The position numbers and the translations under genes are program-made. This document shows, piece by piece, positions 25,175 through 35,240 of a stretch of 64,000 nt of DNA. Below the pieces are notes generated by a model, which had not been told where the DNA came from, ran no database searches, and saw nothing but the letters and a program-made list of their open reading frames with translations. Every line of letters starts with the position of its first letter. Within the stretch, counting starts at the first letter, position 1. Source of the stretch: Raphanus sativus (lineage: Eukaryota; Streptophyta; Magnoliopsida; Brassicales; Brassicaceae); the NCBI RefSeq assembly GCF_000801105.2, contig NC_079512.1, positions 25,933,848 through 25,997,847 of the forward strand, given 5' to 3'.

Positions 25175-27774
25175 ATGGAAGAAGAAGACGACCAGCAGAA
25201 AGCAGCAGATCTAGTCCACGAGCTCGTCCTCCGCCTCCTCTCCCAAAACCCCCAAACCCCAACCCCCGATCCAACCTCCCCCTCCTTCCTCAAAACCCTC
25301 CGCTACGCCCACCGCATCCTCCGCAGCCGCCTCACCCCCTCCGTCTCCCCCGACGCCTCCGCCATCGCCGAGTCCCTCAAACGCCGCCTCGCCACACACG
25401 GCAGATCCTCCGACGCCCTCGCCTTCGCCGATCTCTACGCCAAGTTCTCCTCCAAGACGGGCCCGGGGAGCGTCAACAACAAGTGGTCCCTCCTCTACCT
25501 CCTCAGGATCGTCTCCGAGGATCGCCAATCGGCCGTCACCGGACTCGATTCGTCGCTCCTGTTGCCCAATCTAAACCTCGGAGACGAACCGGTTTCCTCC
25601 TCCTCCTCGTCGTTAGGTCGTAATAAGAAGAGTAATAATGGTGTTTTGTTAGTTAGTAAAGATCCTGAGAATCTGAGGGACGTTGCGTTTAGAGAGTACG
25701 CGAGTTTAATTAAAGAAGAGAGTGAAGTTACCGAGGAGGTTTTAGTGAGGGATGTGTTGTATGCTTGTCAAGGTATCGATGGGAAGTATGTGAAGTTTAA
25801 TAGTGAGATTGACGGTTACGCGGTTGTGGATTATGTTAAGGTGCCACGTGGTACTAGGACTATGGTTCGTATGCTCTCTGAGCTAGGCTGGTTGTTTAAG
25901 AAAGTAAAGTCTTTTGTATCCGAGAGTATGGATAGGTTCCCAGGTGAGCATGTTGGAACCGTGGGGCAAGCGTTTTGCGCGGCGTTGCAGGATGAGTTGT
26001 CTGATTACTATAAGTTGTTGGCGGTGCTTGAAGCTCAGGGGATGAATCCTATCCCTTTGGTGTCTGAATCTGCTACCTCGAGTTGTTACCTTTCTCTGAG
26101 GAGGTTGTCTGTGTGGTTCGCGGAGCCGATGGTGAAGATGAGGCTGATGGCGGTTTTGGTTGATAAGTGTAAGGTGCTGAGAGGCGGGGCGATGGCTGGG
26201 GCGATTCATCTGCACGCGCAGCATGGTGACCCGCTTGTTCATGAGTTTATGATGAGTTTGCTGAGGTGTGTGTGTTCTCCGTTGTTCGAGATGGTGAGGA
26301 GTTGGGTTCTTGAAGGGGAGCTGGAAGATACTTTTGGTGAGTTCTTTGTTGTGGGTCAGCCGGTTAAAGTCGATTTGCTTTGGAGGGAAGGGTATAAGCT
26401 TCACCACGGGATGCTTCCTTCTTTTATCTCGCCGAGTCTGGCTCAGAGGATTCTGAGAACTGGGAAATCTATAAACTTTCTTCGTGTTTGCTGTGATGAT
26501 CATGGTTGGGCTGGTGCGGCTTCGGAAGCGGCGGCTGCCTCTGGGACGACGACGAGGCGAGGAGGGCTCGGGTATGGTGAGACTGATGCGCTTGAGCATC
26601 TTGTTGCCGAGGCAGCAAAGAGAATCGACAAGCATCTGTTGGATGTTTTGTATACGAGGTATAAGTTTAAGGAGCATTGTCTAGCGATTAAGCGTTATCT
26701 ACTGCTTGGTCAAGGTGACTTTGTGCAGTACTTGATGGATATTGTAGGGCCCAAACTTTCTGAGCCAGCCAATAATATTAGTTCGTTTGAGCTAGCTGGG
26801 TTTCTCGAAGCTGCGATTAGGGCATCTAATGCGCAGTATGATGACCGTGACATGCTAGACAGACTTAAGGTGAAGATGATGCCTCATGGCAGTGGAGACA
26901 GAGGCTGGGATGTATTCTCATTGGAATACGAGGCCAGGGCTCCGTTAGATACTGTGTTTACTGAGTCTGTTCTGTCGAAATACTTGAGAGTGTTCAATTT
27001 TCTCTGGAAGTTGAAAAGGGTAGAGCACGCTCTTATCGGAATTTGGAAGACTATGAAACCAAATTGCATCACTTCCAATTCATTCGCCAAGCTCCAAGCT
27101 TCAGTGAAGCTGCAACTGCTCTCAGCCCTGAGGAGGTGCCAGGTTCTGTGGAATGAAATGAACCATTTCGTTACCAACTTTCAGTATTACATCATGTTCG
27201 AGGTGTTGGAGGTGTCGTGGTGTAATTTCTCCAAAGAGATGGAAGCTGCTAAAGACCTCGATGATCTTTTGGCGGCACATGAGAAGTACCTCAACTTCAT
27301 CGTTGGAAAATCTCTCCTGGGTGAACAGTCTCAGACCATCCGCAAATCGCTTTTTGTCCTTTTTGAGCTTATATTAAGGTTCAGGAGTCATGCAGATCGT
27401 TTGTATGAAGGAATTTACGAGCTCCAGATAAGGTGACTTTCATCTTTAAATCTATTTATAATTCATTAAAAAAGTTAATAGTTAAACCCCTTTTGCACTG
27501 CAGAACTAAAGAACCGGGACGAGAGAGAAACAAAACGCAAGAGTCGAGTTCATGGATCAATGAGGGCAGAAAGGCCATAACACAGCGTGCTGGAGAGTTT
27601 CTTCAAAGCATGAGTCAAGACATGGACAGTATAGCAAAGGAGTACACAACCTCACTAGACGCGTTCCTGTCTCTTTTGCCACTCCAACAATCTGTAGATC
27701 TCAAATTCCTCTTCTTCCGGCTTGACTTCACTGAGTTCTACAGCCGGTTGCATTCCAAAGGAAAAGAAAGTTGA
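25175..27774 (+). CDS. GCP3: Gamma-tubulin complex component 3 (SPC98)
   Basis: Core subunit of the gamma-tubulin complex that nucleates microtubules at the nuclear envelope and cell cortex in plants. Two exons: 25175-27432 and 27504-27774, joined through an Arg codon, giving 842 residues (about 838 in Arabidopsis). The ATG at 25175 (MEEEDDQQKAADLVHELVLR) matches the Arabidopsis start. An ATG at 25151 adds eight residues. Landmarks: the conserved FVVGQPVKVDLLWREGYKLH and FISPSLAQRILRTGKSINFL of the GCP N-terminal (GRIP1) region, and in the C-terminal GRIP2 region KRYLLLGQGDFVQYLMD, VFNFLWKLKRVEHAL, FLWKLKR and LDFTEFYSRLHSKGKES at the end. No truncation or frameshift. The first ~430 bp are C-rich at third codon positions and the rest is G/T-rich. 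Next to the kinesin, as AT5G06670-AT5G06680. Confidence 0.95.
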
Positions 27775-28165
27775 AAGTTTAGTTGAAAAGCAGCATATTC
27801 CACAATAGCAAGAGAAGAAGACATGCTCTGCTCTGACTAACCGTTGACTGCATGCAGCATGGGCTTGCAGAGGTTATTTTTTTTGCTTGAATCTAGGTGC
27901 GTGGAAGAATCTGTTTCTTATTTATGAGACTGCCCCATAGATTGTTGTTTCAATGGCTTTTGGAATTGGGGAAACATATTCTTTGTGTTGGTAAACTGGG
28001 GAAGGTTTGAGTTTGTGCCCATCAGTTTGAAAATCTGCAGCTTCTTTTAGTTTTAATTGTTCTTTTTTCTCCATGTGGTTTTCTGTAAGCTCTATTTGAG
28101 AGCTGTCGCTGATTTGTGTATGATTTGCTTCATGACTTGGTTTATTGATATAATAATGAACTAGA
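27775..28165 (+). other. GCP3 3' UTR and downstream flank
   Basis: About 390 bp after the GCP3 stop, T-rich with possible near-upstream poly(A) signals. No other gene recognised. Confidence 0.4.
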
Positions 28166-28713
28166 TGTTTGATAATATATTGTATTTTCCTTCCTGTGAA
28201 TGGCTCACAAGCACTCTGCATTGTGGCCCTATAAACGGTCACTGCGGTTTGAAACTACGCAAGGCTCTCTTCTCATGAAAGTGTAGGAGGGTCGTTGATC
28301 TTGTTTGTCACTTGGTTGACGCATACCTTCTTCAAGAGCCACATAAGGCATGAACTTCTCATTCCCATTGATCTCTGTTACTGTTAGTGAAACAGATAAA
28401 CAAGATTTTGTTGACCCCAAAAAAAAAAACAAGAGTTTCTATCTCGAAAGTTAAAAGAAGAATCACATGTTACGGTTTATCAGTTATTTGGCAAGTGAGA
28501 CAATCAGACAACAATCTGGAGGCTTACCAAAAAAAGAAATAAACGTCGCCTGAGAGATTCGAACTCTCGCGGGGAAACCCCATGTACTTAGCAGGCACAC
28601 GCCTTAACCACTCGGCCAAAGCGACGATTTTGTTTGAACAAAAGAAATTAATAATACATTAGATGAATTACCATATCCCTCCAAGCTCTTTCCAACTTAA
28701 CGAACCTTCTAAC
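28166..28713. repeat. 548-bp duplicated unit, copy 1, containing tRNA-Ser
   Basis: Matches 28754-29301 at a constant offset of 588 bp with no difference seen by eye, including an 11-A run. It carries one complete tRNA-Ser. The 40-bp spacer between units is itself patchwork (see findings). Confidence 0.92.
28544..28625 (-). tRNA. tRNA-Ser (GCU anticodon), copy 1
   Basis: 82-nt cloverleaf on the minus strand. The acceptor arm is GTCGCTT paired with AGGCGAC plus discriminator G. The D-arm contains A-box TGGCCGAGTGG. The anticodon loop is CTGCTAA (anticodon GCT) on a TGTGC/GTACA stem. The long variable arm ATGGGGTTTCCCCGC is typical of serine tRNAs. The T-arm has GTTCGAATC. It reads AGC/AGU serine codons. 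A poly-T tract follows only loosely. Confidence 0.95.
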
Positions 28714-28753
28714 CTAACTTTTGGACATGTGATTGACCACACGCCTTAACATG

Positions 28754-29301
28754 TGTTTGATAATATATTGTATTTTCCTTCCTGTGAATGGCTCACAAGC
28801 ACTCTGCATTGTGGCCCTATAAACGGTCACTGCGGTTTGAAACTACGCAAGGCTCTCTTCTCATGAAAGTGTAGGAGGGTCGTTGATCTTGTTTGTCACT
28901 TGGTTGACGCATACCTTCTTCAAGAGCCACATAAGGCATGAACTTCTCATTCCCATTGATCTCTGTTACTGTTAGTGAAACAGATAAACAAGATTTTGTT
29001 GACCCCAAAAAAAAAAACAAGAGTTTCTATCTCGAAAGTTAAAAGAAGAATCACATGTTACGGTTTATCAGTTATTTGGCAAGTGAGACAATCAGACAAC
29101 AATCTGGAGGCTTACCAAAAAAAGAAATAAACGTCGCCTGAGAGATTCGAACTCTCGCGGGGAAACCCCATGTACTTAGCAGGCACACGCCTTAACCACT
29201 CGGCCAAAGCGACGATTTTGTTTGAACAAAAGAAATTAATAATACATTAGATGAATTACCATATCCCTCCAAGCTCTTTCCAACTTAACGAACCTTCTAA
29301 C
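28754..29301. repeat. 548-bp duplicated unit, copy 2, containing tRNA-Ser
   Basis: Second copy of 28166-28713. It lies inside the interval bounded by the presumed LINE target-site duplication. Confidence 0.92.
29132..29213 (-). tRNA. tRNA-Ser (GCU anticodon), copy 2
   Basis: Sequence identical by eye to the tRNA at 28544-28625, with identical flanks, so both copies may be expressed. All cloverleaf arms and the variable arm are kept. Confidence 0.95.
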
Positions 29302-29332
29302 GCCTTAACCACTCGGCCAAAGCGACGATTTT
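29302..29332 (-). pseudogene. Truncated third tRNA-Ser fragment
   Basis: Matches the 5' 25 nt of the tRNA-Ser (acceptor 5' strand and D-arm) plus its upstream flank gacgattt, then stops. There is no anticodon or T-arm, so it cannot form a tRNA. It joins copy 2 of the duplicated unit to the LINE 5' region. Confidence 0.85.
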
Positions 29333-29613
29333 TTTTTTTCTTTTTCGACGATTTGGTTTTTTTTGGGCTCTCAGCCGGAAATCTTTTCCGGTAGTTTTGG
29401 GTTTCCTTTTTTGGTTACTGCCGTTGGGCCTGGTCTTGCTGATTTTTTGGGCTCATTTATTTCTCCCGATTCTAATTAAGTGCAATTTCCTTTTCAATAA
29501 CCGAATCCTCTAATTTTCAGAGCGTTAGTGATCTCAGTTTCCTATCCTAGCTTTGTTAGCTGGGGTTTTGTGGCAACTTTCCTATTTTCTTCCCGCCTTT
29601 GTCTCCAAGAAAT

Positions 29614-31134
29614 ATGAATTCCCTTAAACAGATCTCTGAATATTTCTCAATCAATGGGATTGCACAAGGTCTAAACATTGATCTCTTACCGACTCAGCCT
29701 CCGTGTTTGCGTCGCCTCCTCCTCTGCGTGGCCTCAACGAGATCACATATGGCTGATAATCTCCATTCAGCTATTCAAGCTATGTCGCTGCGTGATGATG
29801 ATCCCATTGATCTACCAGACGATCCGTGCTTCAACGTCTTCGATGGTAACTCCTTGAGCCTACTAGGAAGGCTCCTTAACCCACCTCGCCAACCTATGTC
29901 TGAGATGATCGAAGATATGCCGCGTGTCTGGAGAGTTTATGGCAGAGTTCGTGGTATCGCACTCTTTGCTGAGAAGTTTCAGTTCATATTCCAACGAGAA
30001 GAAGCTATGATCACAGTACTTAATGATCGTCCATGGTCTTACAAGAACTGGACAATGCTGCTAGATCGTTGGGTTCCTTCCCCTCCAGCCAATTTCCTGG
30101 CTTCTGTGGACGTGTGGGTCCGTATCTATCATATCCCGGTGAATCACTACAATATTGATACGATGGACTTTCTTGCCAGCAAAATTGGACATGTGATTGA
30201 GATTGCATACGACCCTAAGATGTCTCAAAAGGAAGCCTTCATACGTGCTCACATCAGGCTTGACATTCAAAGACCAGCGCTGCCTTCCAAAGTCTTGAAT
30301 CTCCCCCGTGGTGGATCAGTTGTTATTGAGTTCGAGTATGAAAAACTGAGGAAGCGTTGCCACCACTGTTATCGATTAACGCATGAACGGCCAGATTGTC
30401 CTTTGCTCCATAACCGTAACAGAAAACAGAGCATCCCTCAAAGCTCTGAGAAACCACAGTCGTCGTCTGGCGTGAAAGCTCATGCTCCAGGACCCTCGGT
30501 CCCTCCTGGTTTCGAACCTCTATTCCCGGAGCTGCCTAGTGAGGAACGGAAAGCTGCATTGTTGTACGTTTCTCATAGTGATGAAACAGAACGCCTTGCA
30601 AGGATTGCTCGTGTGCAGTTGTCGATCGACCAAGGTCCTGATGTGATCCCCCCTAAGATTACTCACGACTTATCTAAAGGAAAGGGTCACGTCTTTACCT
30701 TTGAGGAACCCCAGAGGCGTGCTAAAAGACAATCCATAATGACGGAAGCTCCTAGTTCCATTGGAGAGCGTCAGCTTGGTGATCACGGCAAAACAATGAG
30801 TTCACCTTCTGAACTAGAAGGCGCCTCCTCTTCATCACTCTTTAGTCCTACGGGTTTTAGTATTGGTACCTCTTTTGAGGCTCAATCTTCCGGGACTAAG
30901 AGTGCTGTGAAGAGCAACAGGAAGCGTCCTCAGCGTTGGAAACGTCTGGCAGTCAGAGCTCAGAAAGCTAAAGAGTGTGAGGAAGCTTTAGCAGTAGCTG
31001 AGGAAGAAAGGCAAAGCGGTGATATTATCACTAAGAGGAAGGCAGTTTTGAATGTAGGAGAGCATTCGTCTAAATCTCCAAAACCAACCCCATGTTCGGT
31101 GGCTTCCGGTTTGAAGCCGCTGCCATCCCAATGA
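29614..31134 (+). CDS. LINE ORF1 protein (DUF4283 and CCHC zinc knuckle)
   Basis: 506-residue ORF1, the RNA-binding nucleocapsid-like protein of plant L1 elements. A DUF4283-type region spans about residues 100-215 (RVYGRVRGIALFAEKFQFIF through HIPVNHYNIDTMDFLASKIG). A zinc knuckle CHHCYRLTHERPDC (C-x2-C-x4-H-x4-C) follows at about residues 247-260. The C-terminal half is Ser/Lys/Arg-rich and low in order. The ATG at 29614 (MNSLKQISEY) is chosen; the open frame extends slightly upstream without an ATG. Its stop overlaps the ORF2 start as ATGA. Confidence 0.85.
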   Translation: MNSLKQISEYFSINGIAQGLNIDLLPTQPPCLRRLLLCVASTRSHMADNLHSAIQAMSLRDDDPIDLPDDPCFNVFDGNSLSLLGRLLNPPRQPMSEMIEDMPRVWRVYGRVRGIALFAEKFQFIFQREEAMITVLNDRPWSYKNWTMLLDRWVPSPPANFLASVDVWVRIYHIPVNHYNIDTMDFLASKIGHVIEIAYDPKMSQKEAFIRAHIRLDIQRPALPSKVLNLPRGGSVVIEFEYEKLRKRCHHCYRLTHERPDCPLLHNRNRKQSIPQSSEKPQSSSGVKAHAPGPSVPPGFEPLFPELPSEERKAALLYVSHSDETERLARIARVQLSIDQGPDVIPPKITHDLSKGKGHVFTFEEPQRRAKRQSIMTEAPSSIGERQLGDHGKTMSSPSELEGASSSSLFSPTGFSIGTSFEAQSSGTKSAVKSNRKRPQRWKRLAVRAQKAKECEEALAVAEEERQSGDIITKRKAVLNVGEHSSKSPKPTPCSVASGLKPLPSQ

Positions 31135-34100
31135 GCGTTTTGAGTTGGAACTGTCAAGGTGCAGGAAGCACTGAGACAGTTCAGAGGTTACGGGAAATTC
31201 GCAGAACCTCTTTTCCCGATTTTATTTTTCTGTCTGAGACTAAACAAAAAAACAAGTATATGGGTGACTTACAACGTGAACTAGGTTATGATGGTTTGAT
31301 CACTGTGGAGCCAATTGGTTTAAGTGGTGGTTTAGCAGTGATGTGGAAGCAGTGTTACAAAGTGGACGTGTTACAACAAGATAAGAGGATCGTGGATCTT
31401 CAGGTTACGATGGGTTCTTTGGTATTCTACTTGACGTGTGTCTATGGTGATCCTGTGAAAGAAAGGAGACAAGTTGTTTGGGAACGTTTGAGTGATATCG
31501 GTATGGCTAGAGATGAGCCATGGATGCTGTGTGGTGACTTTAACGAGTTACTTTGTAATGATGAGAAGGTGGGAGGTTCTGTGCGCAGTGACTCAACTTT
31601 CTGGGACTTTAGGAACATGGTTGAGAACTGCAAAATCAGTGATATGAGAAGCTCAGGGAATCCCCTCTCATGGGCTGGCGCTAGAGACAAGGTTTGGGTG
31701 CAGTGCAGACTTGATCGTTGCTTTGGTAACGATGAATGGTACCGACTCTTCCCACGATCACATGTTGAATATATGGCTATGTACGGTTCCGATCATCGTC
31801 CCCTGATGATTGGTTTTGCGTTAGAAGGAGATGGACAGGGTCGTGGGAGGTTTATATTTGATAAGAGAATGGTTGGAAAGGAAGGTGTGGAAGATGCAGT
31901 TAAGAAAGGTTGGTGCAAGGAATTGTCAGGAAGACGAGTTACTATCATGGAGCGCCTTGAAAACTGCAGGAAAGAACTTGCTAAGTGGAAGAAATCATCC
32001 TATAGCAATGCGAAGCTTAACATCCAACGCTTGCAAGTGGAGCTAGAGAAGGAGATAGGTAAGTTCAAACCTGATCTCAACTATTTGCGGAAGGTGAAAT
32101 TGGAGCTTGGGATTGCCTATAAGGAAGAAGAAGTCTTTTGGCGGCAGAAGTGTAGAGAACAATGGCTTAGAGAAGGGGATAGAAACACTTCTTACTTCCA
32201 TAATTGTGTGAAAGGGAGGAAAGCAAAGAATCGTGTTTTGATGCTAAAAGACGATCATGGCGTTGAACACTATTCTGAAGGGGCCAAAGGACATATAGCT
32301 GTGGAGTTCTATCGGGACCTCTTCATGAGTTCGAACCCACATGATCTGCAGAGTCTTTTCACTGGGTTTGCAGAACGAGTCACTCCAGCCATGAATGAAG
32401 CGTTGTGTCAAGATGTAACTGCAGAGGAGATACGTAAAGCTGCCTTTGCTGTGCGTGGAAATAGTGCACCCGGAGAGGACGGTCTGACTGGTACTTTCTA
32501 TCAAAAATACTGGCATATTGTTGGGCAACAGGTCATTTCAGAGATACTGAGCTTCTTTAGCTCCTCCATTCTCCCTCCCGGCTGGAACCATACCCAACTA
32601 AGCCTTCTTCCTAAAGTGCCTTCTCCTAGTTTGATGAGTGATATGAGGCCTATCAGTCTCTGTTCTGTCCAATATAAAATCATTTCTAAGATTCTTTGTG
32701 ACAGACTGAAAGGCATTCTCCCAGAGATAATATCCGATACGCAAGGAGCTTTTGTGCAAGGACGTCTCATCTCTGATAACATAATCATTGCTCACGAGCT
32801 TGTCCACGGCCTAAGAACTAACTCACCTGTGGCTAGAGATTATATGGCTGTGAAAACAGACATGTCGAAAGCATACGACAGAGTTGAGTGGTGCTTTGTG
32901 GAAGAGCTAATGGAGAGAATGGGGTTTGCGCATACTTGGATTCGATGGATCATGTCGTGTATCTCTACTGTCTCTTATACAGTGTTACTTAATGGCAGAT
33001 CTCATGGTTTTATAAAACCGGAAAGAGGCATCAGGCAAGGTGATCCACTGTCTCCGTTTCTGTTTATTCTTTGTGCCGAGGCCCTGGTAAGCAAGCTGAA
33101 CAACTCAGAAGAACAGAGGCGTCTGACTGGTATAGGCTTATCGGCTGATGGTCCTAGAGTTCATCATCTCTTGTTTGCCGATGATAGCCTTCTGATGTGT
33201 AAGGCAAATACCGAAGAGAGCACAGAGCTCATGGTATGCTTGAAAGCCTATGGTGAAGCATCTGGTCAAATGATTAATTTTCAAAAATCATCCATCATCT
33301 TTGGCGCTCAAATTCAGGAGTGTGCTAAAGACGATGTGAAGAGAACTCTGGGGATCACACGTGAAGGAGGAGAAGGCACTTACCTGGGGCTTCCTGAATG
33401 TTTCAAAGGCTCAAAACGTGAACTACTTAGTTTCATACGCGAGAAGATCCAGTCTAGACTCCATGGTTGGTTTGCGAAGTCTCTATCACAAGGAGGCAAG
33501 GAGATTTTGCTTAAATCAATAGCTATGGCCCTTCCTGTGTATGCAATGTCAATTTTCAAACTTCCCAAAGATGTTTGCGCCAAGATCACAAGCGCAATGT
33601 CTGAGTTCTGGTGGGGAGGAGGTAATGGGAAGAGGAAAATCTCATGGGTTGCATGGAAGAAAATGTGCAAGAAGAAGAGGGAAGGGGGTTTAGGTTTTCA
33701 TGATATAACCAAGTTTAACCAATCACTTCTGGGTAAGCAAGCTTGGAGAATCATGAATACTCCTGACTCGTTGGTTGCAAGGGTTTTAAAGAGTCGATAT
33801 TATGGAAACTGTGATTTCTTGGACGGTGGGCTTGGCTCTCGTCCCTCCTATGCTTGGAGAAGCATCCTGCATGGTAGAGACCTCCTGAAACAAGGCCTGG
33901 TTCGAGATATCGGCAATGGTGAGAAGTCAAATGTATGGGCTGTGAACTGGATTATTGACCCGATACCAAGGACCCCCAATTACAGACCTGATAGTATTGT
34001 TGATCTTACTTTGAAGATTTCGGACCTACTCATTCCTAACTCCTCTGTTTGGGATAGAACTCTAGTCAGCCAGGCCTTCACAGACCATGATGCAGAGATC

Positions 34101-35240
34101 ATATTTAGACTCAAGCCCTCCATCTCTCGTGAAGATGGGTACAAATGGGGCTTTACTAAAGACGGTTGCTATTCGTCAAGGAGTGGCTACAAGTTCCTTG
34201 ATTCACTCCCTGAAGAAGATGGTACGGTATCTCCAACTCTCCCTCCGCTGGAGAAAAGTTTGTGGCGTGATCTATGGAAACTCAAGGCTCCTCCAAAAAT
34301 CAAACATTTCTTGTGGAAAGCCTTAGCCGGAGCTCTGGCGGTAATGGAAAGATTGAGAAGCAGAGGAGTGCAGGTGGAAAATAGATGCAGAACCTGTAAT
34401 GGAAGTACTGAGACGATTTGCCATTTGCTTTTCACGTGTCCTATGGCTAGAGATATTTGGTCGAGGTCAAACATCAAATTGCCAAGTGCTGGTTTCTCTC
34501 ATCAGTCGGTATTCCTCAATATCTATCACTTACTGTCTCAGACTAAGAAAGAACCGGAGAACAGGAGCTCAGCAGCCTTTCCTTGGATCCTTTGGCACCT
34601 TTGGAAATCTAGAAACGCTCTTCTGTTTGAGAAAACCCAGTTCTCTTCGGTCTCAGTTCTTTCAAAAGCTATGGAGGATGCAAGTCTATGGTTCGAGACT
34701 AACCAGCCCGATAATGAGCAACACAGGAGTCCTCGCTTACCTCAGGATAGCAGCGTCAAATGGTTAAGACCACCAGTGGGTTTTGCCAAATGCAATATTG
34801 GTACATCCTGGGTTGGCCCCAACTCTAATAGTGGTGCAGCCTGGATATTAAGAGACGATCAAGGGAAACCTATCCTTCATAGCCGAAGAGCCTTCTCCAA
34901 CTTAAATTCGGAAAGGGAAGCAGAGCTTGTTGGCCTTCACTGGGCAATCTCAGATATGATTGCTATTCGGCGTCAAAAGGTCATTTTCGAATCTTCAAAC
35001 GCACTGGCAAGAGAGTCTGTAATGCAACCTGCAGTCTATAAGGAGCTACACGGCCTATTGGAAGGTATTAATAGGCAACTGTCTCGATTGTGTGATTGGA
35101 GTGTTGATCACGTAAGACTGGAAAGGAACACCATTGCTGATGATCTAGCAAAAAGTGTTACTGCCGATAGGAGGTATCAGTCGTTTATTGCCACAGGAGG
35201 TCCATCGTGGTTACAGAGCCGCCTAGCTGATGAAGCTTAA
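31131..35240 (+). CDS. LINE ORF2: APE endonuclease, reverse transcriptase, RNase H-like
   Basis: 1369-residue polyprotein for target-primed reverse transcription. The N-terminal APE-type endonuclease shows LSWNCQGAG, FLSETK, CGDFNELL and SDHRPLMIGF. The reverse transcriptase shows motif A TDMSKAYDRVEW, motif B GIRQGDPLSPFLF and motif C LLFADDSLL. A zf-RVT-like segment follows (SLWRDLWKLKAPPKIKHFLW; CRTCNGSTETICHLLFTC). Last comes an RNase H-like domain (GAAWILRDDQGKPILHSR; SEREAELVGLHWAI; LERNTIADDLAKS). The first expected catalytic Asp of that RNase H is replaced (CNIGTSW), and FESSN stands where an Asp is usual, so the domain may be inactive. The ATG at 31131 overlaps the ORF1 stop; an in-frame ATG at 31092 inside ORF1 is the alternative. 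Confidence 0.92.
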   Translation: MSVLSWNCQGAGSTETVQRLREIRRTSFPDFIFLSETKQKNKYMGDLQRELGYDGLITVEPIGLSGGLAVMWKQCYKVDVLQQDKRIVDLQVTMGSLVFYLTCVYGDPVKERRQVVWERLSDIGMARDEPWMLCGDFNELLCNDEKVGGSVRSDSTFWDFRNMVENCKISDMRSSGNPLSWAGARDKVWVQCRLDRCFGNDEWYRLFPRSHVEYMAMYGSDHRPLMIGFALEGDGQGRGRFIFDKRMVGKEGVEDAVKKGWCKELSGRRVTIMERLENCRKELAKWKKSSYSNAKLNIQRLQVELEKEIGKFKPDLNYLRKVKLELGIAYKEEEVFWRQKCREQWLREGDRNTSYFHNCVKGRKAKNRVLMLKDDHGVEHYSEGAKGHIAVEFYRDLFMSSNPHDLQSLFTGFAERVTPAMNEALCQDVTAEEIRKAAFAVRGNSAPGEDGLTGTFYQKYWHIVGQQVISEILSFFSSSILPPGWNHTQLSLLPKVPSPSLMSDMRPISLCSVQYKIISKILCDRLKGILPEIISDTQGAFVQGRLISDNIIIAHELVHGLRTNSPVARDYMAVKTDMSKAYDRVEWCFVEELMERMGFAHTWIRWIMSCISTVSYTVLLNGRSHGFIKPERGIRQGDPLSPFLFILCAEALVSKLNNSEEQRRLTGIGLSADGPRVHHLLFADDSLLMCKANTEESTELMVCLKAYGEASGQMINFQKSSIIFGAQIQECAKDDVKRTLGITREGGEGTYLGLPECFKGSKRELLSFIREKIQSRLHGWFAKSLSQGGKEILLKSIAMALPVYAMSIFKLPKDVCAKITSAMSEFWWGGGNGKRKISWVAWKKMCKKKREGGLGFHDITKFNQSLLGKQAWRIMNTPDSLVARVLKSRYYGNCDFLDGGLGSRPSYAWRSILHGRDLLKQGLVRDIGNGEKSNVWAVNWIIDPIPRTPNYRPDSIVDLTLKISDLLIPNSSVWDRTLVSQAFTDHDAEIIFRLKPSISREDGYKWGFTKDGCYSSRSGYKFLDSLPEEDGTVSPTLPPLEKSLWRDLWKLKAPPKIKHFLWKALAGALAVMERLRSRGVQVENRCRTCNGSTETICHLLFTCPMARDIWSRSNIKLPSAGFSHQSVFLNIYHLLSQTKKEPENRSSAAFPWILWHLWKSRNALLFEKTQFSSVSVLSKAMEDASLWFETNQPDNEQHRSPRLPQDSSVKWLRPPVGFAKCNIGTSWVGPNSNSGAAWILRDDQGKPILHSRRAFSNLNSEREAELVGLHWAISDMIAIRRQKVIFESSNALARESVMQPAVYKELHGLLEGINRQLSRLCDWSVDHVRLERNTIADDLAKSVTADRRYQSFIATGGPSWLQSRLADEA

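Noticed and set aside
25211..26677. Long antisense reading frames under GCP3 (for example a 264-residue minus frame at 25883-26677)
   Set aside because: They are open because of the codon composition of the GCP3 sense strand; they have no family resemblance and no splice logic.
28229..29020. Two identical 67-residue minus frames starting MFFFLGSTKSCLSV
   Set aside because: They lie in the duplicated tRNA-flanking unit and are identical only because the unit is duplicated; nothing supports coding.
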